From the NCBI GenBank assembly GCA_036345935.2, contig JADWOT020001803.1:1-64000 (forward strand): 64,000 bases of DNA. The letters are read 5' to 3'. The DNA is from Taenia hydatigena. Taxonomy: Eukaryota > Platyhelminthes > Cestoda > Cyclophyllidea > Taeniidae. The notes under the pieces are model-generated. The model saw only the letters and a program-made list of their open reading frames with translations, was not told the origin of the DNA and made no database searches. A program made the translations under genes and the position numbers. Every line of letters starts with the position of its first letter. Within the stretch, counting starts at the first letter, position 1. Shown piece after piece: positions 1 to 11,640 of this stretch.

Positions 1-990
1 AGAGGCATGAGACGGAGCCAAAGAAAATGTCAATTAATATCATAACGTCGAGTTCCATAATTGGAGCAATAGAAAAAGCAAATAGGTATTAGCATTTTGG
101 AAGGCATGAAATGGAGCCGAAGGAAAAGGAACTAATTTACAGCGCAAAAACATGTGAAATGGGGCCGAAGAAAGGGAAGTGAAATTCACGAAGTCGAAAC
201 CCATGGCATGGAGTTGAAGGGAGCTAAATTAAGTTCACGGATTCAGAATGGATTAAATGGGTTTGAAGGAGAAATAATTGATTTCTCGAATTTGAAATGC
301 ACGAAATGGAGATGAAGGAGACTAAATTGAACTAACAACGTCTAGATGGATATAAATTGATTTGAATAAGGATAAATTAACTTTATGGGGCCAAAAGTCT
401 AAAATCGAGCCGGTGGATTCAAAATGATTTTAAAAATGCTTAAATGATGAAATGGAATTGACTGGATTATAATTGACTCACAATGTCGTAATACATGAAA
501 TGCATTTAAAAGCAAAATTTTGTGGATGGAGAGGAAGATATTTTGCGATACGGAATTTACGGAATGGAGTCGAACGATGATATTTTTATTTTTTGAAAGC
601 GAAACGCATGAAATGGAACCCTAAAGAAGAAAGTGGTTTTCCTAGGACGAAAAAATTAAACGGAGCCAAAGCTTGGAAAAATTATTTTTAGTACGAAATG
701 AAGGGATTTGAGCCTATTAGGACCAAATTGATTTTGTGGTCTCGAGAAGATAAAAATGGAACGTTGAAGTAGAAATGGATTTTGCGATGCAAAAGCACGT
801 AATGAACCCGACTTAGACGTAATTTAATTCACAACGTGGAAGAGCTCAAAGTGAAGCCGATTGAGGCGAGACTGATTGTGAATTGTCAAAAAGTCGGAAA
901 TGAAGACAAAGGAGGAAAGATAGGTCCTGTATTACGAAATGTATGTAAAGGAGCCGACTGAAGCGAAATTCACTTTGCGATGACAAGATC
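1..990. repeat. Degenerate minisatellite, about 49-bp unit
   Basis: About twenty imperfect units follow each other. Each has the form (c)atgaaatggagcc-gaagg, then an aaattgattcac stretch, then an acgtcgaaa-like end. The ggagcc/ggagtt anchor recurs near 12, 60, 111, 161, 209, 259, 306, 564, 612, 660, 852 and 946, mostly 48-50 bases apart. Units are strongly diverged and some are shortened. The array fades near 990 and may begin outside the window. Open frames across it are not credible genes. Confidence 0.8.
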
Positions 991-2213
991 GCCGGCATGG
1001 TTTGCAGACTATGCCAATGGCACCACAGCTCTTTTGTATGCCTGCCGCATCTTCGCACCATTGTGGTAAGAGAAACAGCTTTGCTTGATGCCGTTCTATG
1101 CGCAATGAATCCTACCAACATTCTAGGCCTTTTATGACATAAGGTGTTGGCTGAAATTGCAAAAGGCTGTAACTATAGTAGCAGTCTTGCGCAAACTAAG
1201 GGGGTGTCGGACCAATATTTGCAGAGATCAATCCAGAGCAGATTATCAGTTTTATGGGCGTCGCGCAACTTCTCGAAATTTGTTTACAATGTGCTCTAAG
1301 CGACCTACCGCTAAAACAGACAAGGTTTCTGTTTTGACAAGGTTTCACGTCGCAGTGCATGCTAGTAAGCCTTAGTGGATGACAAAATTCGCTTTAAAGG
1401 CAATTACACTTTGTATTTACTCACTGCATGAGCGTCACTCTCAAGACTCGTTTCACAAATGGTCCACGCTCTCAATGCCTTCGCAGTGGTGGGAACCATG
1501 TCAACTTTCTCTCATCACGAAGAGCTGCATTCAGTGTGTGTTCCATTCAAGTAGCTTCGAGTCACTTCGCCAACACGCATGCCAATTTTGACGAACCGAC
1601 AGTGTTGATGCATACACAGGTAGAAATTCAACTGCGTTTAGTCGCCTTTACAGGCATAAAATGGTAGTAAGGTTGACTTTACATCCAGCGCTGGAAATCT
1701 TTCGTGACAAGCCCCGCAACTAAAAATGTCCTTTTTGATTGTATGCAGTGCAATCATTAGGGCGTGAAAGTACTCTGCCTAGAAAGTCGATTTAGAATTG
1801 TCATCTGTAGACAAACATTCGCTTTACCTTGCTGGACAGACCTATGCATTGAATGTGCTTAAATCGCTCTCCTTCATTTTGGAATCCATGTGCACGCCTG
1901 AGTAACGTGTGACTTTTGATTTTCTTACTGAATGATAAAGACAAAGATGCAGCAAGTGTGATCAACGCTTCAAACATCCATGCCATTTTCTGCATTGTGC
2001 GCACCCCAAATCACATCCCTTTTCCAATCTGCCTAAGAATGTACCCACTAGTAGAATTCCGTCAAATATTATTTGCATGGCTCTTCGATAACTTCAAAAT
2101 ATTTAGTCACCTTAAAAGCAGGCACCTTGGGGGGAGGCAAAGAATCCTTTTTCGCCAGCATTTGGTCGGCGTTCGTTTGAGTGCTGCCTTTGACTTCAAA
2201 TCCGCCTTGACCT
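991..2213. other. No recognised gene
   Basis: Only short overlapping frames in competing phases are present, with no splice-supported structure, repeat or homology that I recognise. Confidence 0.4.
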
Positions 2214-2396
2214 TCACTGCAATTGCAGGCCGCCTGAGGATATGACCTCTGAATAGAGGTCAACGAGTAATCCTGACGCTGTGACGTGCTGAGTCTGAAA
2301 ATCGATGAGTTTCTTCGAAACCACCAGCTTGTCCACACAAGTCGCAACCACTCGACGCCTTTTCGCAATTCGAATTGCACTTCGAGCCACTCCACT
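2214..2396 (-). other. Possible decayed exon
   Basis: A 61-codon minus-strand frame bounded by TGA on both sides has coding-like composition, with a basic RIAKRRR stretch followed by DKLVVSKKLIDFQ. An overlapping frame is also open for more than 100 codons. A possible acceptor (gaccgcag) lies just upstream near 2412, but it joins the other frame. This could be a decayed gene with a frameshift or chance. I do not recognise the product. Confidence 0.2.
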
Positions 2397-2539
2397 TCAA
2401 TAGTGCTGCATTCCCTGCGGTCGTTAGATCAGTTCTTGATTTCTTCAGCAGCTTTTTTAGTTGAATTCTGCTTTGTCTACTCCCTGAACACTTTTATACG
2501 TCTCAGAAGTATCGACCCAAAGGCTTGATGTCAGTCACG

Positions 2540-5500
2540 CTAAATGAAGGGCTAATTGAAGAGACAGAACAAAAAAAGGACAAATAAGTGATTTGGTGCT
2601 AGAGGTCACGTGGCATTCTTTTCCCCTTCCATTGTAACGCTTTCTCGGTTTCATTCCTTGAGTTGGGCTGCAAATACAGTCGGTGCCTACAAATACGAGA
2701 AACAATGAAGAGGCGACTGTAGCGGTTGACTGCACACTGATTGCGGCCACGGTAATTCTGTCAATTATCTCAATGCCATTGCATGCAGAAGTGATCAAGG
2801 AAGTAGATGATGAACACAAAGCCCTCACTTACAGGCACAAGAATTATGGTAAAGCAATGGGAAAAACATGCAACCACGCAGACATGCTGGACGTCAATTC
2901 CGACAGTCGCTACCCATTTCTTTCTATTTTGCAGTAACGGGCAATTTGTTGCAGATGTCTTGCAAACCAGGATTGCAATACATAAGCGTGCGCAGAAAAG
3001 AAGACAAACGAAGAATCCAACTCTTTCGACTCTTTTGACTGTGTGCAGAGTATTACGTCTCCTTTCATCGATATGTAACCATACTTATTGGGGCTCTCAA
3101 GACGAATCCTAAAAAAGGCATTAATTTTAAGCAGAGATAGATGACTGGAGAAAAGGATAGGCTTAAATGCGTCCTTTTGAAAAATAACATTCAGTAGGTG
3201 AAAGAGCTGCAAATAAGAGTGGGTGCTGAAGAGGTGCTAGGTCGCTAAAACGAGTGCCATTGCAAATTTAAGGCTGAACGACACTGCCTCTTTCTTTACT
3301 TTTCCAGTAGTTAGGTCTCACAGGTAGCTTTATGTGTACCTCATGTTTCTTTGAAAACGTGCTCAGACATATGCCCTCATTTTGTCATTTTTTCGTTTCT
3401 CTTTTCATTTCCTGCTTTTAGAGTTCTCTCGTGATTACATTTTAAAACCTTTTAACCCGTCAATAGCCAGGGCCCAAAGCCATCGAGTGCATTAGCACCG
3501 TCCATTCAACTAGCAATGCTGGCTGTAACAAACGAGATCGGTTTAGATGGTACCGCGCATGTCTCATGAAAAGGAATTTTTCTTAACCTGTAATTGCACG
3601 AAAACCATGTGCTACTTTCACTATTTCTATGTAAGCTACTACAATAATCCCCATTTGCTTGCAAATGCTTTATGCTAGTCAATTATATGGTCCTTTGGTC
3701 AGTCAGGCAACCAGTAGGTCTCAATGCATGCGATACTTTCGCTGTTGCTTTCATTCGCTTGTAGCCAAAATGCACCAAGACGTAACCGACGTTTTGATTA
3801 CGACCCGCCATTAGAATAGGAGATAAAAATAAAAAACCAAAACCATATGTAACAGTGAACAGCCGATAAAAGGGCAGTACTTGCTCTTTAAGCGCAGTAT
3901 GTTTGAGAGCGTGCGCACAGAATGAACAACCAACATGGTTCGGTAGACAACTCATGCAATCGCTGTTCCGTATAGCCTCTTTTCAATGGTGGAATTCATT
4001 AAGGCACAGATCTCCTGACGGCGCGGATAGAGGCAGCGCATGCTTTCCATTTCATCCCGAAGATCATCATTTTAAAACTCATTTGCCTCTGATAGTAATT
4101 AATCTTTTCCATACGACCTCCTTCCGAATTCGCGTATCGCATCCATCATCTGGCAGTCTAATTTATGCCTCACGAAAAAGTAACTCCAACTCGAATTTTT
4201 CCTTTGAATAAACTCATAAGTAGGCAAAAGACATTTGAGGCTGAGCTTATGGGACACTATTGACAGTTCAGAGAGGTTGTCACGTATTTGACTCACTCTT
4301 ATTCAAAGAAAGTTTTAAAAGGTAAGAAATACCGATTATTTTTTTAGATCTCGCCTTAAAATGATCACTAACCACATTTCGCAAGACTGCGTCATGAAAC
4401 CGGCGGATTTGCATTCGGTTTTCATGAAATTTGTTTTATAATCACACGTGGAGAACAATTTCTTCATGCAACCACTCAAGACTAATTTAACGCTTGCGAA
4501 ACCACCACGTTTCAAGCACAACAACCCAGGCTGTTTGACAATATTGATGGTTGCCTCTAAGTTTACTAGGAGAAATGTTCATTTCTAACGAATAGTGCAG
4601 AACATACTCAAAGATGGTAGAGTTAAGGAAAATCAAAGGTTTTGTTTAATAAATTAATTAAGACTCCAAACATTATTTACAGTGAAAGACACGGAATATG
4701 AACAGATCGTGTTGCCCTGCAATCATGTGTCTCATTTATTTTGCTGAGTCGGCCGTTCGCTAATGAAAGCATCCTAATTTCTAACAATGTTTCTTCTTGA
4801 AAGTGCTCAGCTAGCTGTTGTGCCATCGGTGTTAGTATTTAATAAGACTGAGGCAGATATTATTGATAAGTCGTGCTCTTAATGATTCATCGTGCTCTTT
4901 CTCCAACTCAAATTGTTGCTTATCTACACTTTGTTTATTTATGAGAAAGATTGGTGACCGTGGCAAGGCTATTCCCGAAACGTATATGGTAATTTGTTAA
5001 AATGATAATTGCCAACCTGCATCCACCGGCTACTGCTAGCCACGCTGTCTCCTGTTTTGCCATTCCAGTGGACATGACTGCGTGGCACACAAAGATAATT
5101 GAGTATTGTAGACGTAGACAAGTCTGCCGCAAAATTTGGCCAATACGATATTAGACTTTGAAAAATGCAAGACTATACGGTACAACAACACGCGAGGTCT
5201 TTGCCTTCTCTGCGACGATCAAACACTTGAGACTGGCTAATAATGAGAGGGCTGCTCTATTCCCCTTACTCGGTAGACATGTTAACATAAAGTGCTTGAA
5301 TCACTACATGGCAATCAAGGCCACAATTCCTAAGGCAAACTTTATGCTAAATTATGTGATTCCATTGGAATCTAAAAGATCCACCCAGCACTAATAAATT
5401 AGTAAAGAAGGAGGCAGGTAAACTGATAGACGCACTTTTATGAAATCGCTGATGATGCGCACTCAATTGCACAACCGAAAAACGGGAACTTAGGCCCTTA

Positions 5501-7330
5501 AATATACCCTTCTGAAGTAAAGAACAGCAGCTAATTTGCCAACCGACGATTCGCTGTTTAGAATGCTAGGGATGATTTCCTTGCCAAATACAGAAGTAGC
5601 AATCATCAGTGTTGCAGATTCCGAACTGTGAACAAATGGAAAGAAATATGAAGCTTCAATGTAGGTGAGCCGGTCCTAGCCCCAAAGGATGCTTAACATG
5701 CAAAAAGAGTCACCTGCGTATAGTGACACAGCTAAACGAATTGATGAAGCACTGCTTAGGGAGGTAGATGCAATCCAACTGTGAAATCAGTGCAGCACCC
5801 GTTGCTTTCATATTTTAGGACTGGGTTATAAAGGTGCAGAATAAATTTCCAATCGTCACTGAAATCACTTTTAAAACTGCATCTGCTAGTGATCGCTGGA
5901 AAATAAGGTTTTATCTACCAAACCCTATTTCTTAGACCGATGAAAGGCGGATTCACACTGTCTTATCTAACTCAACTAGAATTCGACTAAAAAGAATTTT
6001 CAGTTATGCAACTTTAAAGCTGGGTGCTAAGTTACTCCACCCTCTTTAAATGCTTTGTGACGAGTGCAGACAGTGATTCTCCAATAGGTTTTAGACCAAG
6101 TGAAACCTTTTAAGACAACTAAGCTTAAGCTGCATCCAATAGCGTAATTCGGAAGTTGGTGATGTGAGTGTCTGTGATATGAAAGAGAAATTTGCATGTG
6201 CTTAGAATTTTCAAGGCACAAAGTTGCTCCAGCCTTTTAACACTGCCCACTAATAGGCTACCTTAAAATATCGCTGATCCTTCATCGCATTTGCGGTGGT
6301 GTGCGATATCTGCTCAAGCAACCTTTCTAACGAAAGATGCAAAGCACAACAAAGAAGGAACCATAGGAAGGGGATGTGGCACTCAATGTTTTTATGCATC
6401 ATATTACACGATGAAGTGGGATGGAAGTAGAGTCGTTACCTTTAGTAACCCATGCGTCTGAAATTATCGAAAAAGGATTTTGTGTTGGTGCGAGTGTGGA
6501 AAAATTATAGTTGGATGAGTTGAGCAGTGGAAAAATTGAAAATTAAAGGTCGAAATGTAAGTGAATGATCAAATTGTGCTTATCTAGAAAATTCTGCTTA
6601 AGGAAAAAAGAATTACGAAGGCAAGTATCTAATTGTCGCAACGAAGTAAATTACGTGTCAGATGGCAGGTGCAACGTTACTCGACTAGACCGATTTAATG
6701 CACAGGTTGTAGTCGAGAAGGTTGCAAGTAGGGTCACTCGAGTTTTTACCCCTGCGTGTTGTGCATTCATCGATATTCAAGTTTAATACATTGTGTAAAG
6801 CGAAGCCTATTCCATGTGAAAGCGGATTCTTAGTCATGCGTGATTAGAAAACTAAGTACTTAACATATTGTAGTGAATAAAGAATAGGTTCCAATTTGTT
6901 CTGTATCGAGAAGATTAATAAAGAGAGGATGGGTCAAAGAACCTCCAGCCCACTGTAAAGGTAAGAATTAATGATTCGATTTGAATTTTATTGATAAAAT
7001 CGACGATCTAATGGATGAGTAAGACCACGTTTAATTGAAAAGAGGGAAATTAAGGGCCTGCAAGAACGGTGTCAAATATAGAGACGAGACCATTTGGTTC
7101 TGCAGTCAAGCAGTGTTGGTGCTTGCATGGTCAAGGAAAAGGAAAGACTGAAGGGCATGTGTGGGAGAGATATCCTAGAAACGTATGTTTTTTCTAGTAT
7201 TGAAAAAAAGTATTGAAAGGGCAGAACGAATGGGATAGGGTGGAATATGTGTGTGTGAAACGGTGTGCGCTTGTAACATTCTAGTTTGTTTCAATCATGA
7301 TGAAGACAGTTGAAGACGAATAAATTCTTC
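2540..7330. other. Long stretch without recognised genes
   Basis: No frame longer than about 110 codons, no conserved splice pair and no copy elsewhere in the window was found by eye. Frames such as 2807-3112 (+) and 3903-4211 (+) lack supporting features. Confidence 0.4.
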
Positions 7331-7332
7331 TC

Positions 7333-7755
7333 CGTCTCTAATCGTCTTCATTGCGATCGAAGTACGATGAATTGCTACATTAATGTACATAGGTGCCCGC
7401 ATTATCCATCAGTCATCAGTTAGTCATTAATCTCGGTTGTCTAATTGGTTTGCTGGTCCAACTGTTTGTGGTTTACGCAGTTGCCTCAAACTATTAGAAT
7501 GCGTTAACTGCATTCCGGTGCGACAGATTATTAGCTTCGCTTCAATTTCTCGTTCTGTGTCATGCCTCTAAACCTCCTAAGAATTGCACGCATTCTTTGC
7601 GTATTTTTCTTATGCAGACACTTTTTAATCCACCACCAAGAAGTCCGTGGTCTTGAAACTCTTACAAGTGCAAATTGAGAATGCTGTATTGAAGAAGGGT
7701 GTGGATGCTTACGCCTTGCTCTAGACAGATTTTCCACACGGCATTATAACCCACT
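7333..7755. repeat. R3 repeat, copy a
   Basis: This segment matches 44500-44935 in the same orientation. The match opens with about 30 identical bases (tctctaatcgtcttcattgc and beyond) and includes an identical 26-base block around 7615-7640. The minus strand holds a 68-codon open frame (7531-7737) with a WWWIKK motif and a NEKLKRS end. It stays open over the same length in copy b without indels. A second minus frame (GYNAVW onwards) is also shared. Substitutions look near neutral, so coding status is unresolved. The plus strand has a good acceptor (ttcttatgcag) ending at 7618. Confidence 0.65.
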
Positions 7756-7844
7756 GATGGAAAAGTATGCAAAACTGCAAGTTCGATGAGATGGGAGCGG
7801 CGAAAACAGCGGTCTTTTCGTAAAAATCTCAGATAGACTCAGAG

Positions 7845-10340
7845 TGGGATCGAAGGATAGGGAATGAGCAGTCAAACGGGGCGTTTTACCAAAGATGACG
7901 GAAAACTGAGTGACTATTCTGATTCAAGAATGCGTCTCAAAGGACAAAATATTTGTCGATTCGTGCGTGGACTCCATACTTGGTGAGAAACACTCAACTC
8001 TGTATTGGACAAGTCGGATTTAATTGACAACGCAGTGAGACGTAGAAGAAAATGGAACGAGAAGGAGGGCATAAATGGGAAAGGACAAAGCCACCCACTG
8101 CACCAAGCAGGAATAAGTCATCTCGCCAACGATGCTCTAGTCATAATATCTTATGAATAGACCCAGCACAGTCTTGCACGATTCCACTTTTGAAGCATTC
8201 TTTAGTCTAGAACCTCCCGTTAAAGCTCTAGTCAACGTCAAAGGCATCAGATACCTGGCGTTATTACATAAAAATGGCATCTAATGTAGGAAGAAATTAT
8301 ATTGATCCTCCCCAATCATTAAAAACTTAATGAACCAGTTCACAAAAATTATGTATTCCACAAGGTGTCACAGCTAATAAAATTGCAGATTCTCGCATCC
8401 GCCGCCAAATTACATCTTGACATACCCATTTGAGAACATCCTTGGGCTGCATAATTTGACTGTTACGGTCTTGAACGTGCCATATGCGCCAGTTCATTGA
8501 CGCATTCATTAGAGGGAAGCCGTTGGAGAAGTTCATTCCCTCCGCATAGTTCATGAAAAGGCCCATTCCGCTGTTCTTTCTCCATTCTTCACATCATCCA
8601 TAATTACAATCCCAAAAGTGTGTCTGGACGACAGGGCCCTCAATAAGGGCTGCAGTTTAATAGCGAAATTGGATTCGTGCGCCATCAACACTGAAGGCTT
8701 TAGCACACAGAAAATGCAGTGAAAAGCAGCAAAACGTGCTTTCGGACTACTTAGGCTCCTCTCCAGTTCTCTGCTAACAAGTTGAAATTCCATCGGTGCC
8801 AGAGGACAATAATAGGCATTTGATGGAGGAGGGTAATCCATTGTTTGAACGTATACTGATTTAGGGCCGGTGGATTTCACAATGTTTAGTTGTCAATTTA
8901 TTTCTACTTGCCGGCGTTTGAATACGGTGTATGTAGGAAGAGAACCTACTGGCGAGAACTATTAAGTCAAAATGAGAGTGAACATCTTCAAGTATCTTAC
9001 TCGACAATTCGTAAAGACAGAGGAAGTCTAACATCGGCTCGATGAATGGGACGTGAATTTAGCATTTTAGAAAGGCTGAGAGGTTCAACTTACTTCTAGC
9101 TCCATTTGCAATTTCTGGCGGACGCTTTGAACTTCTCATAAAATGAGTGAAGTTCGAGTGAATGTGTTGCCACACATCGTCTTTGCCGTTGAGGTGGGAG
9201 AGATAATCAACCCTGCAAGTTCCACTTAAATGCAGTTCAAGAAGTGGCCACATTTACTTGCAGATGTGAAATCGCAAGTAAAAAGTGCATTTGAATTTCC
9301 AAAAATCTTGTGCAAAGGAAACAGATCTGAGAGGGGCTCATAATTAGGCGTATCCAGCATTGGCAGCTAGCGAAGAAGCATGTTGTGAGCGGAATATTCA
9401 TATAAACTGTGTTTTTAGTGGATGGTGTGCTGATTAAAGGTGATTTCTGTCATAGTCAATCAAGTAAACTCAACATCCAATTAATTCTGCCAAGACAATG
9501 GCTAATGTAGGAGTGGAATTTCATGTTGCTTGTGTTAAGACAGGGAATTTTAACCACCATGGTGTGTACCTGAGAATTTGCGCATACAGACGAATATTAG
9601 ATACCCCAAATAACGTCATAACTTTGCCTAGATTTCATACCACCAAATTGATTCTATCTTTACGTCTAGTTATAGATACGCCATGTGGCTAGCAAAATTT
9701 TATGTCTCTGAATCCGTCTCCCAAACTGGGTGATAGTTGACATAGTACGGAATTGTCAGTGGAAATGGGTGACTTCACCTTCAAATGTCTTCCTAATCTC
9801 ATTGAAATTGGATAATTGGCACTGTTTGTTCGTGGATGCTGTCCTTCACGGCAGAGTAGGTTGCGTTGACCGACGCCAAAAGTTGACCAAGGAAAGCGGT
9901 GGGAACAGCGGCGATTTGTTGCTTAACCTCAACTGTGCCCTACCCAAGACTTCATTTTTATGTCATGGAATTTCAGAAAGCCCTTATTTTACGCATGACT
10001 CGACCACGAAACACCTTGTACATCTAGCATGATGTCAAACCGTGTTTAATGCTCCGCCATTACATCATTAGCTTACATAGTGGATCACAACCCTTCCTAA
10101 GCCTTCATAATTAATGCATATAATCTGTATAATAAACTTTGTTCCTGCACAGCAGTCTACCAACATTTAACTGCCAAGATGACCTTGATTTGATTCCTGT
10201 GGCTTATTGCTGCATGAATAGAGCTTCAACATTGACTTTTGACGTTTTCGACCAATTAATCTATCCTGCACTGCGCCCAGGACTTTACTATTTCGTCATT
10301 AGACATCTGAATAGGCTAAAATCGCGCTCAGTAGTCCATT
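7845..10340. repeat. Tandem duplication unit A
   Basis: Unit A parallels unit B (11640-14300) about 3.9-4.1 kb further on. The match covers the FBXO4-like body, its downstream flank (7845-8080 with 11690-11900) and its upstream flank (9610-9820 with 13690-13890; the shared text includes a gtctctgaatccgtctccca-like stretch). Noncoding flanks and gene were therefore copied together. Confidence 0.65.
8327..9105 (-). pseudogene. FBXO4-like pseudogene A
   Basis: Exon 1 (9094-9105, MELE) and its GTAAGT donor are preserved. The F-box half is missing: intron-like sequence runs directly into the middle of the protein near 8880. The C-terminal half is close to copy B, with IVIMDDV, NWRIWHV and WVCQDVIWRRM. 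It is split near 8560-8590 by two extra bases relative to B, which shifts the frame after MDDV. The end is also longer than B by about 15 codons. With no F-box and a frameshift it should not encode a working product. Confidence 0.75.
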
Positions 10341-10344
10341 GTTA

Positions 10345-11640
10345 ATTTATTTATCCCTCCAAAATGACACTAAAATGAAGTAAAACTCTGCCCAGAAGTG
10401 CAATTTGCGTCATTCGTCTTTTGCAATGGCTATATCTGTGTCCCTGAGTACACTATTGTACCATTTTGTCATCAGTGGGTTGGCTGTTTTCTGAGCCGCA
10501 GCAGCAGTCCAATTTCCTTTTGTTAGCCAAATATGCATATCCTGCTCATGCATTATGTCGCTTTTGCAAATCTGGCGTGTTTCACTGCATGTGCTCTACA
10601 ATCATATTTAAAACAATATTTTAAATATCCATCTAAAGGGCAGAAGTGTAGTCGCGCGAATTCGAAAACGTGGCCAACATGCTTTCAGTTTGTTCTCATT
10701 TTGCAACCAATGTTAAAAAGTAGCCAGTTATTATTAATAGCCTTAGTATTCCATTTCTCCACGCCATTTGCACTACCGAATCCCCAAACTCACCCAGTAC
10801 GCATTTGTGATAATTAATCCAAAAATAATATGCCCATTTTCCTCACTTCTGTGGGTCACTAAATATGGTCCTTTTGCATCAGCACATATTTTCAGCGATA
10901 AGGGTTTCCATTTCTGTGCTCTTTTCTCTCTTATCTACGTTCTTAAAGACCCTTTTCTCACAACAATTTCATAGTCTTTCCTGGCTACTCAATTTACGCT
11001 TAGTTTCAATTCATTCATTACAATTGAGACGAGAATTGATTGTGCAGGTAGTCAGTCCTAACGTGTAGCCGGTCTACAAAATGGTAAGTCAGTGGCACCC
11101 TACGTTCTCCATCAACTCTGCTCGATGCATAGCTAAATGCAGAGACGTCCGGCATTAGCAAGCATTTGTAACTTAAATCAGTTCGTGCTGACTAAGCCGT
11201 GTAAAAAACAGTTTTTCGCTAAGGGGGTTGCAAAAATACTGCACTACCTAATCCCTTAGTGGAAAAGATGATAGCATCCCGAAACCAAGCACACTGCGAT
11301 TGACACTAAAAGAAGCGCACTGAATTCGTGCTATGCATAAAGTTGCATACAATTTCATACCGCTGTTCCATTAAAGTTTTATCTAACTGAGCTGATGCAC
11401 CTGTGCTTTTCCGATCTACAAATGGCTTCTTTGATTGCTAAAGGAAGTCAAAATCTTCAAGAAATCATTAATTGGTCCAATTATTGGCGACTAAAATGAT
11501 GGCACCTGTTTAGCTTGCCATTTTAGGGCACGGATCTTCAAGTGCTCACTGAATGACAAGCATGGAACGCCGCAAGCTAATTGGAGTGGAAGTGATTGCC
11601 ATGAATGGGAGAGAAGAAAACGATCTGGTAAGTCTCTGCA
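10345..11640. other. No recognised gene
   Basis: Short frames only, around 10533-11068 (+). Sequence is locally T-rich. No repeat partner or conserved splice structure was found. Confidence 0.4.

Noticed and set aside
846..1121. Minus-strand frame at the end of the minisatellite
   Set aside because: Mostly made of tandem repeat units; no start or splice support.
1916..2245. 109-codon plus-strand frame
   Set aside because: Overlaps equally open minus-strand frames, has no ATG at its start and no supporting context.
7531..7737. R3 68-codon frame as a proven gene
   Set aside because: Synonymous changes are not enriched and another frame is also open, so coding is unproven; kept as a repeat.
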